Source: Streptomyces sp. NRRL F-5123 (GTDB lineage: Bacteria > Actinomycetota > Actinomycetes > Streptomycetales > Streptomycetaceae). From it: a DNA stretch of 64,000 nucleotides. Position 1 is the first letter of the stretch. Every line of letters begins with the position of its first letter. Positions 47,690-56,530 of the stretch are shown here, one piece after another. Below the pieces are notes generated by a model, which saw only the letters and a program-made list of their open reading frames with translations, was not told the origin of the DNA and made no database searches. The stretch lies in the NCBI RefSeq assembly GCF_000721495.1, contig NZ_JOHY01000010.1:62001-126000 (forward strand). Reading direction: 5' to 3'. The position numbers were made by a program, and so were the translations under genes.

Positions 47690-47752
47690 ACGGCCTCCCC
47701 CCGCACGGCGTTCCGCCGCCCCGACCCCGAACCCCTCACGCTGGAGGACCCC

Positions 47753-48748
47753 GTGGCCCTGTTCGACCTACCGATCGGCGAGTTGCAGGCCTACGCGCCC
47801 GACGTGCGCGAGCCCGACGACTTCGACGCGTTCTGGGCCGCCACCCTCAAACAGTCCGACACCGCGCCCGTCCTCCTCGACGTCCGCCGCGCCGACACCG
47901 ACCTCAGCCTCGTCGAGACCTGGGACGTCACCTTCGCCGGCTTCGGCGGCCACCCCGTCCGCGGCTGGTTCACCCGCCCCGCGGGCGTCTCCGCGCCGCT
48001 GCCCGCGGTCGTCGAGTACCTCGGGTACGGGCGCGGTCGCGGCCTCCCGCACGAGCGCCTGGCCTGGGCGAACGCCGGATACGCGCACCTGCTCATGGAC
48101 AGCCGCGGCCAGGGCGACCTCTACGGCAACGGCGGCGACACCCCCGACCCGGACGCCGGCACCCTCGGCGGCCCCGGCGTCGTCGTCCGCGGCATCCTCG
48201 ACCCGCACGACTACTACTACCGCCGCCTCGTCACCGACGCGGTGCGCGCGGTCGCGGCGGTGCGGGCGCTGCCCGGCGTCGACCCGGCGCGCGTCGCCGC
48301 GGTCGGCAACAGCCAGGGCGGCGGCCTCGCCCTCGCCGTCGCCGGCCTCGTCCCCGACCTCGCGGCCCTCATGATCGCCGCGCCCTTCCTCTGCCACGTG
48401 CAACGCGCCATCGACATCACCGACGCGGAGCCGTACGGCGAGGTCGTCCGCTACCTCGCCGTCCACCGCGAGGCGGAGGAGCACGTCCGGACGACGCTGT
48501 CCTACGTCGACGGCGTCAACTTCGCGCGGCGCGCGTCCGCGCCCGTCCACGTGGGCGTGGGCCTGCGGGACACGGTGTGCCCGCCGAGCACGGTGTTCGC
48601 GGCGTACAACCACTACGGCTCCGCCGCCGCGGGGGCGGACGCGGTGGAGCGGGCCGTCCATGTCTACCCGTTCAACCACCACGAGGGCGGCGAGGCGTTG
48701 CACGCCGCCCGCCAACTCGCGTGGCTCCGCGCCCGGATGGCGCCCTGA
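47753..48748 (+). CDS. CE7 acetyl xylan esterase (AXE1 family)
   Basis: 331 residues from a GTG with GGAGG upstream, 63 bases after the LacI gene. CE7 landmarks are MALFDLPIGELQAYAP, HLLMDSRGQG (the RGQ oxyanion motif), nucleophile Ser187 in GNSQGGG, Asp273 in GLRDTVCPPST and the HE motif in PFNHHEGG. These enzymes remove acetyl groups from xylo-oligomers and cephalosporin C. There is no signal peptide, so it deacetylates imported oligomers in the cytoplasm. Its orientation suggests co-transcription with lacI. Confidence 0.93.
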   Translation: MALFDLPIGELQAYAPDVREPDDFDAFWAATLKQSDTAPVLLDVRRADTDLSLVETWDVTFAGFGGHPVRGWFTRPAGVSAPLPAVVEYLGYGRGRGLPHERLAWANAGYAHLLMDSRGQGDLYGNGGDTPDPDAGTLGGPGVVVRGILDPHDYYYRRLVTDAVRAVAAVRALPGVDPARVAAVGNSQGGGLALAVAGLVPDLAALMIAAPFLCHVQRAIDITDAEPYGEVVRYLAVHREAEEHVRTTLSYVDGVNFARRASAPVHVGVGLRDTVCPPSTVFAAYNHYGSAAAGADAVERAVHVYPFNHHEGGEALHAARQLAWLRARMAP

Positions 48749-48825
48749 GCCGGTGGCTGCCGCCGCGGGGTGGGCGTTTCCCGCTGCCGCGGGGGGTGAG
48801 CGCTCCCGCTGCCGCGGGGGGTGAG

Positions 48826-49016
48826 CGTTTTCAGGGGCGCGTGGGGGCACCTCCCAGGCGGAGCCCTGGGGGGAGAACTGCGCGCGCAGCCCACCACCGG
48901 CCGGTGGTCCTGGGGGCGCCCCCAGGCGGAGCTCTGGGGGAGAACCGTACTGCCCCTTCGGACCTGTGACGACCTGCGCCCCGCAGGGGCTGGGGGTACC
49001 GCCCAGGCGCCCTGAA
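48826..49016. repeat. Dispersed intergenic element, copy 3
   Basis: GCGTTTTCAGGGGCGCGTGG, CACCTCCCAGGCGGAGC, CCACCGGCCGGTGG and CCCCTTCGGACCTGTGACGA match the elements at 24276 and 29621. It fills most of the 320-base gap 48749-49068. Two GCCGCGGGG(G)GTGAGCG copies at about 48770-48826 resemble the 100-bp repeats at 23.8 kb. Confidence 0.75.
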
Positions 49017-49068
49017 ACGCGCACCCCGCGCGGCAGCGCAAACGCACCCCGCGGGTGAAGATGGGCTC

Positions 49069-50244
49069 ATGACGATGATCCACGGAGAAGCCGCCACCCG
49101 ATTCGGCGGCGTCAGAGCCGCGTTCGCGGAGAACTTCACCGAGCGCGGGGACACCGGCGCGGCGTTGTGCGTGTACGTGGACGGCGAGGCCGTCGTCGAC
49201 CTGTGGGGCGGCCTCGCCGACCCCGCGGCGAACCGCCCGTGGCAGCGGGACACGCTCCAGCTGGTGTACTCCGCCACGAAGGGTGTGGTCGCCACCGCGG
49301 CCCATATGCTCGCCGAGCGGGGCGAGTTGGACCTCGACGCGCCTGTCGCCCGCTACTGGCCGGAATTCGCCGCGAACGGCAAGGGCGGGATCCCGGTGCG
49401 CTGGCTGCTCTCCCACCGCGCCGGGCTGGTCGCGCTGGACGAGCCCGTACCGCTCGCGGACGCGCTCGCCTGGACGCCGATGGTCGACGCGCTCGCGGCG
49501 CAGAAGCCGCAGTGGACGCCGGGGACGGCGCACGGCTACCACGGGCGGACGTTCGGATGGCTGGTCGGCGAGGTGATACGCCGGGTGTCGGGCCGTACGC
49601 CGGGGCGGTTCCTCGCCGAGGAGATCGCGGCCCCGCTGGGCGGCCTGGACTTCTTCGTCGGCCTGCCGCCCGCCGAGCGCGAGCGGGTGAGCGTCATGTC
49701 CTACCCCGCGCCGGAGGTCGATCTCGCCTCGCTGCCGCCCGAGTCGTTGCCCGCTGAGATCCGCGACGCGGTGGCGATGTGGGCGGATCCGCAGTCGCTG
49801 GCGAACCGCGCGTTCGCCGTGACGGACCCGGCGGACGTGGACTTCGGGTCCGCGGAGGTGCAGGCCGCCGAGATCCCGTCGTCGAACGGCATCTGCACCG
49901 CCCGTGCGCTGGCGCGGATCTACGCGGCGCTGGTCGGCGAGGTGGACGGGGTGCGGCTGCTGTCGCCGGAGACGGTGGCGGCGGCGACCGTGCAGCAGTC
50001 GGCGGGCCCGGACCTGGTCATGGGCTTCCCGAGCCGCTTCGGGTCGGGCTTCATGCTGCCGACCCTGCTCGCGCCGCTGACCGGCCCCGCCGCCTTCGGG
50101 CACCAGGGGCGGGGCGGTTCGCTGGCCTTCGCCGACCCCGAGCGGGGGCTGGCATTTGCCTACGTCGTGAACACCATCGTGGAGGGTGCCGACGACCGGC
50201 GCGCCGCCACGCTGGTCAACGCGGTGCGGGCGGCTCTGGCCTGA
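49069..50244 (+). CDS. Class C beta-lactamase-fold serine hydrolase (EstB-like esterase)
   Basis: 391 residues. The S-x-x-K motif is Ser68-Ala-Thr-Lys71 in LVYSATKGVVATA. The Tyr motif lies in GTAHGYHGRTFGWLVGEVIRR (Tyr157), and the third motif is HQGRGGS near residue 346. No signal peptide is visible, which favours a cytoplasmic esterase or peptidase over a true beta-lactamase. The substrate is unknown. Confidence 0.87.
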   Translation: MTMIHGEAATRFGGVRAAFAENFTERGDTGAALCVYVDGEAVVDLWGGLADPAANRPWQRDTLQLVYSATKGVVATAAHMLAERGELDLDAPVARYWPEFAANGKGGIPVRWLLSHRAGLVALDEPVPLADALAWTPMVDALAAQKPQWTPGTAHGYHGRTFGWLVGEVIRRVSGRTPGRFLAEEIAAPLGGLDFFVGLPPAERERVSVMSYPAPEVDLASLPPESLPAEIRDAVAMWADPQSLANRAFAVTDPADVDFGSAEVQAAEIPSSNGICTARALARIYAALVGEVDGVRLLSPETVAAATVQQSAGPDLVMGFPSRFGSGFMLPTLLAPLTGPAAFGHQGRGGSLAFADPERGLAFAYVVNTIVEGADDRRAATLVNAVRAALA

Positions 50245-50247
50245 GCG

Positions 50248-51543
50248 CTACCCGCGCGGGGCGGCCGTGGCCCACAGGTCGGCGTTGCCGGCGATCAGGA
50301 TGCGACCGCCCGCGAGGGTGACGACGGTGGTCGGCGGGTTCTCGGAGCAGCCGAGGCCGCCGCGCCGCCACTTCGCGGTGTCGGCGGTGCCGTCCCCGAT
50401 CCACACCGAACCGCACGCCACCGAGCGGGCTTCGGGCTTCGGCTTGGGCTGGTGGGCGGAGCCGACGAGTACGGGGTGCCCGTTGCCGTCGACGGTCGCG
50501 GCGACGACCTCGCCGCTGCCCATCGCCGCGGTGTCGGCCCGCGACCAGTGCCGTCCGTCGGTGCTGGTGAGGACCAGCGGCAGCGTCGCGGAGACCCCGC
50601 CGGGCGCGGCATACCCGCCCACCGCGTACCAACGGCCGGACGCGTGCAGGACGTTGGTGACGACCGTGCCCGCGGGGGTGCCGGTGACCCGGCCGGCGGT
50701 CCAGTGCGTACCGGAGTCCGCGCTGTACCAGAACGGCAGTGTGCCGTCGGGGGTGTGGTAGTCGTACGCGTTGCTCGCCTTCAGGGCAACGGCGACGACC
50801 TGTGTGCCGTTCACGGCGAACCCGCCGACGGGCGTGGGGGGTTGGAGGCCGTCCACGGTCGGCAGCGGGACCCGGCGCACGGTGCGGCCCGCGTCGTCCG
50901 ACGCGAGGACGTACGGCGTCTCGACCTGGTGGACGTACTCCCCGCCGCCGATCAGCAGCCGGTCACCCACCTTGACGGCGGTGTTGACCGAGGCGTCGTC
51001 GGAGGTCTCCTCCTCGGGGCGCAGGCGGAAGGTCAACGGCAGCTCGGCCAGGGTCGTCTGCTTGCCGCCGGGCGCCCGCAGGGTGAGGTGGCCGCCGACG
51101 CCGAGGAGCGCGCCCCCGGTCCACGGCACGACGACGTCGGCGGCGAGGCCGCCGCCCGTCCACCCGGTGCGCATCGAGTACGGCTTGTCGTCCTCCTTGT
51201 CCGCCGCGGGCCGCGGGGTGATCGCGAAGGACGTACAGCCCTTGGAGCCGGTCCAGTTGACGTTCGCGTAGTGGTAGCCGTTGTTGTACGTGCCGATGCC
51301 GAGGGCGCAGTCGCCCAGCGGGACGAGCTGCCGCAGCCCCTCGCCGGGGGCGACGTACGGTTCGGAGCCCGGGTATTCCACGGACGCGTACTCGACGGCG
51401 TTCGCGTACCGGGTGAAGCCGAACTTCGTGGCGCTCGTGTCCCCGCCACCTGCTCCGTGCGCGGTGCCGCAGCCCGCGAGCGCCAGCGGCGCACACGCCG
51501 CGAGGCCCGCGATGACCGCGAGCCGCCCCCCTCGTGGTGTCAT
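50248..51543 (-). CDS. Exported lipoprotein with BNR/sialidase-like propeller
   Basis: 431 residues from ATG 51543; the upstream in-frame extension is not coding-like. The signal ends at the lipobox LALAGCGT. The mature chain contains beta-propeller-like repeats with Asp-box-like turns such as YSADSGTHWTAG and TSTDGRHWSRAD, typical of BNR/sialidase folds. No catalytic set can be named. It is probably a surface binding protein. It ends four bases from the convergent hydrolase gene. Confidence 0.75.
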   Translation of the reverse strand: MTPRGGRLAVIAGLAACAPLALAGCGTAHGAGGGDTSATKFGFTRYANAVEYASVEYPGSEPYVAPGEGLRQLVPLGDCALGIGTYNNGYHYANVNWTGSKGCTSFAITPRPAADKEDDKPYSMRTGWTGGGLAADVVVPWTGGALLGVGGHLTLRAPGGKQTTLAELPLTFRLRPEEETSDDASVNTAVKVGDRLLIGGGEYVHQVETPYVLASDDAGRTVRRVPLPTVDGLQPPTPVGGFAVNGTQVVAVALKASNAYDYHTPDGTLPFWYSADSGTHWTAGRVTGTPAGTVVTNVLHASGRWYAVGGYAAPGGVSATLPLVLTSTDGRHWSRADTAAMGSGEVVAATVDGNGHPVLVGSAHQPKPKPEARSVACGSVWIGDGTADTAKWRRGGLGCSENPPTTVVTLAGGRILIAGNADLWATAAPRG

Positions 51544-51695
51544 GCCGCCCACGCTAGCCGAGCGGCCGGCCTCGCGGCCGGGCGGTTCCGGGACGGCCCC
51601 GGGGCCAAGAGGTCGCGTGGCGGGCCTCCGCGGCGTCGCGTGCCCCGGCACCTCCCCCACGCGGGACCCGCACGCCGCCCCCTAACCTTCCTGTC

Positions 51696-52499
51696 ATGAT
51701 CAGCTCCTACACACCGGCCGCGGACGCCGAGGTCGCGGCGGCCGCCGCCAAGGCAGGCGCGGACGTGGTCCGCGCGATGTACGGGACGCGGCTGGACCGC
51801 GTCGACAAGGGCGGCGGCGACTTCGCGACCTCCGCGGACATCGAGGCCGAGAAGACGATCCTGGGCGTCCTCCGCGCCGCCCGCCCCGACGACGCGTTCC
51901 TCGGCGAGGAGGGCGGACGGCAGGGCGGTGCGGCCGGCACGCAGCGGGAGTGGCTGGTCGACCCGCTGTGCGGCACCCTCAACTACGCGGCCGGCACGAT
52001 GCTGGTGGGCGTCAACGTGGCGCTGCGCGGCGGGCCCGCGGCCGTCGCCGACCCCTTCTCCGGCGAGGTCTTCTGCACGGACGGCACCACCGCCTGGCTC
52101 CGCGAGGACGGCGCCGCGTCCTCCCCCCTGGCACCGTCCGCCGCGACCCGCCTCGTCGACGTCAACCTCGACCCGCTGGCCCGCGGCCCCTACGGCTTCC
52201 GCGCCCTCGACATGCTGGCCGACCCCGCCTTCGACGAGCACTTCCGCACCCGCGTCGGCTCCACGTCCCTGGCCCTCGCCTGGGTCGCCACCGGCCGCCG
52301 CGCCGCCTACGTCACCGACGGCGGCGACGTCGCCTCCAGCGTCCACTTCGCCGCCGGCATCGCCCTGTGCCGCGCTGCCGGCTGCACCGTCACCGCCCTC
52401 GACGGCTCCCCCCTCACCCCGACCACCCGCGGCCTCCTCGCAGCGGCGGACGCCCCCACGCACGCACGGCTGCTGTCCATCGTCACCGCGACGCACTGA
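51696..52499 (+). CDS. Inositol-monophosphatase-like protein with altered metal motif
   Basis: 267 residues with the IMPase order of motifs: FATSADIEAEKTIL, FLGEEGG with metal-site Glu residues, and WLVDPLCGTLNY. In active IMPase-type enzymes that last motif is D-P-x-D-G-T; here the second Asp is Cys92. The C-terminal GGDVASSVHFAAGIAL also departs from the usual W-D-x-A-A. The protein may be an altered phosphatase or a non-catalytic member. No pathway partner adjoins. Confidence 0.8.
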   Translation: MISSYTPAADAEVAAAAAKAGADVVRAMYGTRLDRVDKGGGDFATSADIEAEKTILGVLRAARPDDAFLGEEGGRQGGAAGTQREWLVDPLCGTLNYAAGTMLVGVNVALRGGPAAVADPFSGEVFCTDGTTAWLREDGAASSPLAPSAATRLVDVNLDPLARGPYGFRALDMLADPAFDEHFRTRVGSTSLALAWVATGRRAAYVTDGGDVASSVHFAAGIALCRAAGCTVTALDGSPLTPTTRGLLAAADAPTHARLLSIVTATH

Positions 52500-52618
52500 G
52501 TCCCGGGGCCGCGCGGGCGGTTCCGGCTGCACGCCGGACACCCCGCGCGGCCCCGCGCGGCCCCGCCGGGCACGACCGGGCACCACCGGGCGCGGACCGG
52601 CTGGTTAGGGTCGACGGC

Positions 52619-53278
52619 ATGACGACACCCCTCGCCGGCAGCGCCTTCGACTCCCTCCGCCTCGACGCCGTGCCCGACCGGGAGGCGCTGCGCCGTGCGT
52701 ACGCACTCCCCAGCGACGCGGCCGTGCGCAAGCAGATGACCGAACTCACGCCCCAGACACGGCGGTTGATCGGCTGCGCGGCGCTGGTCCTGATCGCCAG
52801 CGCGGACGCCGAGGGCAACTGCGACGTCTCGCCGCGCGGCGGCCCTCCCGGCTTCGTCTCCGTCCTGGACGACCGGACCGTGGCGATACCCGACGCGACC
52901 GGCAACAAGCGCCTGGACACCCTCCAGAACGTCATCGCCACCGGCCGCGCCGGCCTCCTCTTCGTCATCCCCGGCCGGACCACCACCCTGCGGGTGAACG
53001 GCCGCGCCGTCGTCTCCACCCGCCCGGACCTCCTCTCCCAGCTCACCCCCGTGGGCAAGCCCCCCGCCGGCGCCCTGGTCCTGGGCATCGAGGAGGTCTA
53101 CCCCCACTGCCCCAAGTCCCTCCTCCGCAGCGCCGCCTGGAAGCCCGACCAGTGGCTCCCGGCGGACGCCCAGCCCACCTCGGCCGAAGTCACCCTGGCC
53201 CAACTGCGGATGCCCGAACTGACGATCGCCGACATCGAGCAGGCGGAGGCGGACTCGCTGAAGTACCGCTACGAGTGA
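52619..53278 (+). CDS. PPOX-class FMN-dependent (MSMEG_1061-like) protein
   Basis: 219 residues from ATG 52619. Family traits are LVLIASADAEGNCDVSPRGG, VAIPDATGNKRLDTLQNV, the FMN-contact GRAGLLFVIPGRTTTLRVNG and the C-terminal KSLLRSAAWKPDQW. The fold is the split barrel of pyridoxamine-phosphate oxidases. It probably binds FMN or F420 to reduce or oxidise small molecules; the substrate is unknown. It ends 26 bases from the convergent Nudix gene. Confidence 0.88.
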   Translation: MTTPLAGSAFDSLRLDAVPDREALRRAYALPSDAAVRKQMTELTPQTRRLIGCAALVLIASADAEGNCDVSPRGGPPGFVSVLDDRTVAIPDATGNKRLDTLQNVIATGRAGLLFVIPGRTTTLRVNGRAVVSTRPDLLSQLTPVGKPPAGALVLGIEEVYPHCPKSLLRSAAWKPDQWLPADAQPTSAEVTLAQLRMPELTIADIEQAEADSLKYRYE

Positions 53279-53303
53279 CGGACCGGGCCCGGCCCCGCGA
53301 GGC

Positions 53304-53771
53304 TCAACGGCAAGGCGTGCCCGCGGGCTTGTGCCAGCCGTGGAGGGAGAAGGGCTCGCCCTTGAGCCAGTGGCCGATCCCGTAGGCGTTGTACGGGACG
53401 GTGTTGTCCGGCAGGACGTCGGCCGGGTGCCAGGACAGGCCCGCGCACTTGTGGGGCTCCATGTTCCGGGGCTCGCCGTGCCAGTACCGGGCGGTGAAGA
53501 ACCAGCCGACCCGGGTCTCCCCCTCAGGATTGCGGAAGTGCATGACGTGCACGATCCGCAGCGCCTCGCGCTCGACGACGATTCCGGTCTCCTCGCGGGC
53601 CTCACGTATCACGGCCGCACAGACGTCCTCGCCCTCGTCGAGCTTGCCGGACGGGAGGTTCAGCATCCCGTCGGCGTAGCCGGTGCCCCGCCGCTCGGCA
53701 AGGCACACGGCACCGTCGCGCTCGCGCTGCAGGATGAGCATCACGTCGTTCACGGGGCGTTGCGGGGCCAC
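53304..53771 (-). CDS. Nudix hydrolase
   Basis: 155 residues. The Nudix box G-x5-E-x7-R-E-x2-E-E-x-G reads GKLDEGEDVCAAVIREAREE followed by TGI, with the metal-binding glutamates intact. The N-terminus (NDVMLILQRERDGAVCLAER) and the tail resemble small nucleotide-pyrophosphate sanitising enzymes. The substrate is not predictable. Confidence 0.9.
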   Translation of the reverse strand: MAPQRPVNDVMLILQRERDGAVCLAERRGTGYADGMLNLPSGKLDEGEDVCAAVIREAREETGIVVEREALRIVHVMHFRNPEGETRVGWFFTARYWHGEPRNMEPHKCAGLSWHPADVLPDNTVPYNAYGIGHWLKGEPFSLHGWHKPAGTPCR

Positions 53772-53819
53772 TTCGTCCTCCGACCGGTGAGGCGTTGCCG
53801 GCAGGGGGCTCCAGCCGGA

Positions 53820-53972
53820 TCAGGCGGCGGGCAGCCCCATGTCCTCAACGCGCTCCACGGTCCGCTGGACACGCTCGGCGACCGTCAGCCCGGTGGGCAT
53901 GTCGGGGATCCGTACCGCGGTGAGCGCCCCGGCGGAGCCCACAGGCTGCCGCGAAGACCGCCGGACGTCCAT
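53820..53972 (-). CDS. Possible 50-residue peptide downstream of the MFS gene
   Basis: An ATG at 53972, 17 bases after the transporter stop with GGCGAGG just before it, opens a 50-codon frame. The product is charged and helical in its second half (TVAERVQRTVERVEDMGLPA). It could be a small accessory protein or the tail of a decayed gene. No family recognised. Confidence 0.3.
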   Translation of the reverse strand: MDVRRSSRQPVGSAGALTAVRIPDMPTGLTVAERVQRTVERVEDMGLPAA

Positions 53973-53989
53973 GTCCTCGCCGAACGCCT

Positions 53990-55270
53990 TCAGGGCGCGG
54001 TTGCCGCGTCCGGCAGACCCGACCCGACGCCGGTCGGCTCGGCTCCCCCGGGTGCGCGGGCGCCGCGGATCGCCGGGTGCGCGGTCGTCAGGAGGGCCAG
54101 CGCGAGCAGCCATGCGGTGGAGGCCCAGACGAGGGGGTGGGTGCCCAGCACGGAGATGAGGAAGCCGCCGGCCAGGGTGCCGGCGGAGAGTGCGCCCGTC
54201 GTGAGGGTCGAGACCGCGGCCGAGGCGCGGCCGCGCAGCGCGTCGGGGGTGGCGGAGAGCTGGTGGGCTGTCATGGCCACCATGTAGACGGGAGCCGCCA
54301 CGGACTCGGCGGCGGCGACGGCCGCGAGGGCGAGGGGGCCGGGCGCGAGGGCGTACAGGGGGAACATCAGCGCCTCGGACCACAGCATCACCACCGCGAT
54401 CCGCCCGAGCGGGAAGCGGCGGACGGCGTATTGGGAGACGAGCGCGCCGGCCATCGTGCCCGCGGCGGCGCCGCTGAAGATGACGCCGATCCACAGCGGC
54501 GAGGCGCCCGCCTCCCGGGCGAGGGTCACGATGAGGAGGTAACCGGCGCCGTAGCGGATCTTGTCAGCGGCGTTGACGAGGGTGAGGAAGCGGATGACGG
54601 GCCTGCCCCACAACCACCGCAGCCCCTCCCGGATTTCGCGCGTGAGCTGCGCAACCCCGCGGCCGGACGCAGTGGTTGCGGGGCGGAAGTCCGCGCGCAT
54701 GAGGCGCAAGGAGAGTGCGGACCCGGCGAAGGAGAGTGCGTTGGCGGCGAACGGCACGATCCGGCCCACCGCGTACAGCGCCCCCGCGAGCGGTGCGCCG
54801 AGGACGCCGACCGCGCCCGACGCGGACTGCGACCAGCCGAGCGCGGCGGCCAGCCGCTGCGGGCCGACGACGGCGGGCAGCGCCGCAGTGCTCGCCGCCT
54901 GGAAGAGGGTCGTGAGGACGCCGGACAGCACGGCCGTGGCGTACAGCTGCGGCATGCCGAGCGCGTCCTGCCACAGCGCGACCGCGACGCCCGCGGTGAG
55001 CAGCGCGCGGCCGGCGTCGCACCACACCATCAGCGCGCGCCGGTCGAAGCGGTCGGCGAGCGCTCCCGCGACGAGTCCGAAGACGAGGAAGGACAGGGTG
55101 CTCAGCCCCAGGACGAGGCCGGCGCGGGCGGCCGAGCCGGTGAGGGCCAGCACGACGAGCGGCAGGGCCATGCCCTGCGCCTGGTCGCCGACAGCCGAGA
55201 CGACCTGGCCGCACAGCAGCAGCGAGAAATTCCGGTCACGCAACAGACCGGGCTTACGAGAGGTGTTCAC
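53990..55270 (-). CDS. MFS transporter (EntS-like, MFS_3 group)
   Basis: 426 residues with about twelve membrane segments. The N-terminus LLRDRNFSLLLCGQVVSAVG and the loop ALADRFDRRALMVWCD (a Motif A variant, G-x-x-x-D-R-x-x-R-R) fit the enterobactin-exporter-like group of drug and siderophore exporters. It is divergent from the AraC gene with a 272-base gap, so that regulator may control it. The substrate is unknown. Confidence 0.9.
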   Translation of the reverse strand: MNTSRKPGLLRDRNFSLLLCGQVVSAVGDQAQGMALPLVVLALTGSAARAGLVLGLSTLSFLVFGLVAGALADRFDRRALMVWCDAGRALLTAGVAVALWQDALGMPQLYATAVLSGVLTTLFQAASTAALPAVVGPQRLAAALGWSQSASGAVGVLGAPLAGALYAVGRIVPFAANALSFAGSALSLRLMRADFRPATTASGRGVAQLTREIREGLRWLWGRPVIRFLTLVNAADKIRYGAGYLLIVTLAREAGASPLWIGVIFSGAAAGTMAGALVSQYAVRRFPLGRIAVVMLWSEALMFPLYALAPGPLALAAVAAAESVAAPVYMVAMTAHQLSATPDALRGRASAAVSTLTTGALSAGTLAGGFLISVLGTHPLVWASTAWLLALALLTTAHPAIRGARAPGGAEPTGVGSGLPDAATAP

Positions 55271-55542
55271 GAAGATACGCTCCGTAGTAGCTCATGGGCA
55301 CAAGGGCGGTGTCGCGCTTGGTGCCGGGCTACGAGACCCGGGGCGTGGTGAACACGCGCGGATCTTCCCGTGCCGAACCGGCCTCCCGCAACCGATTTCG
55401 GGCCGGAAGCAGCAGCGCGCGGAACCTCCGGGCGCGGCCGATGCGTCGCGGCATATGGCGTCCCCACGGGGGAATGCGGTTGACTCCGCTACGCAAGCGG
55501 CGGGGAGGCCGGTTGGGGCAGGTGTGCCGGGGGTGATCCTGA

Positions 55543-56529
55543 GTGCTGGACGAGATGGTCTTCCGCAGCGAGGAGCTGGCGGCCGCCGACAGGTTCGACG
55601 TGTGGCACGACCTGATGAGCAGCACCCACGCGCCCATGGACCTCACGAGCGACTACGCCGCGGACTTCCGCGGGACGCTCCGGCTGATGGACCTCGGCGG
55701 GATCACCCTGTGGCCGGCGTCCTTCCCGCAGCTCACCTTCCACCGCACGCCCCGCCGTATCCGGCAGTCCGACCCGGAGACGGTCAACCTCTCACTGGTC
55801 GTGCAGGGCGACGCGTGGACGAGCTGGCCCGACCGCCCGCAACGGGCCCTCCGGGTACAGGACTTCCACATGAACGTCTCGTCGGTCCCGATGAGCGTCT
55901 GCGGCGTCGGCCCGTGGATCGAGATGATCGGCGTCGAGATGCCCCGGTGCGCGCTGAGCCTGCCGTGGGACCGGGTACGGGACGTCCTCGGACGGGACCT
56001 GCAAGGGCGGACGGGCATCGGCGCGCTGGTCGCGCAGTTCCTCACCCAGGTGACCTCGCACACCGGCCAGTACCGGCAGGCCGACGCGCCCCGCCTCGGC
56101 CGGGTCCTCGCCGACCTGGTGAGCGCGCAGTTCGCGCAGGTCCTCGACGCCGAGGACGGCCTCGCGCCGGAGACCCGCACCCGCGCGCTCACGCTGGAGC
56201 TGATGGCGTTCATCCGCCGCCACCTCGCCGACCCCGACCTGACCCCGAGCAGCGTCGCCGCCGCCCGGCACATCTCCCGCAGCCACCTGCACCGGCTCTT
56301 CCAGGCGCGGGGCACGACCGTCGCCGCGTACATCCGCGAGCAGCGGCTCGAAGGCGCGCGCCGCGAACTCGCCGATGGCGCCGGGGAGGTCCCCGTCCAC
56401 GCGATCGCCGCGCGCTGGGGCTTCAAGGACCACGCGACCTTCACCCGCAGCTTCCGCGCCGCGTACGGCGTCAGCCCGCGCGACTTCCGGCACGCCGCGC
56501 ACCTCGTCCCGACCCCGGCAGGACGGTGA
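55543..56529 (+). CDS. AraC-family transcriptional regulator
   Basis: 328 residues from a GTG (ATG 55555 is an alternative). The N-terminal 180 residues fit the AraC-binding-like domain 2 (DVWHDLMSSTHAPMDL, VNLSLVVQGDAW, VGPWIEMIGVEMPRCALSL). The C-terminal pair of helix-turn-helix motifs reads SSVAAARHISRSHLHRLFQA and AIAARWGFKDHATFTRSFRA, then YGVSPRDFR. It may regulate the divergent MFS exporter gene. Confidence 0.92.
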   Translation: MLDEMVFRSEELAAADRFDVWHDLMSSTHAPMDLTSDYAADFRGTLRLMDLGGITLWPASFPQLTFHRTPRRIRQSDPETVNLSLVVQGDAWTSWPDRPQRALRVQDFHMNVSSVPMSVCGVGPWIEMIGVEMPRCALSLPWDRVRDVLGRDLQGRTGIGALVAQFLTQVTSHTGQYRQADAPRLGRVLADLVSAQFAQVLDAEDGLAPETRTRALTLELMAFIRRHLADPDLTPSSVAAARHISRSHLHRLFQARGTTVAAYIREQRLEGARRELADGAGEVPVHAIAARWGFKDHATFTRSFRAAYGVSPRDFRHAAHLVPTPAGR

Positions 56530-56530
56530 G

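Noticed and set aside
49069..50244. Beta-lactamase resistance gene
   Set aside because: The fold matches, but there is no signal peptide and the motifs are of the esterase type.
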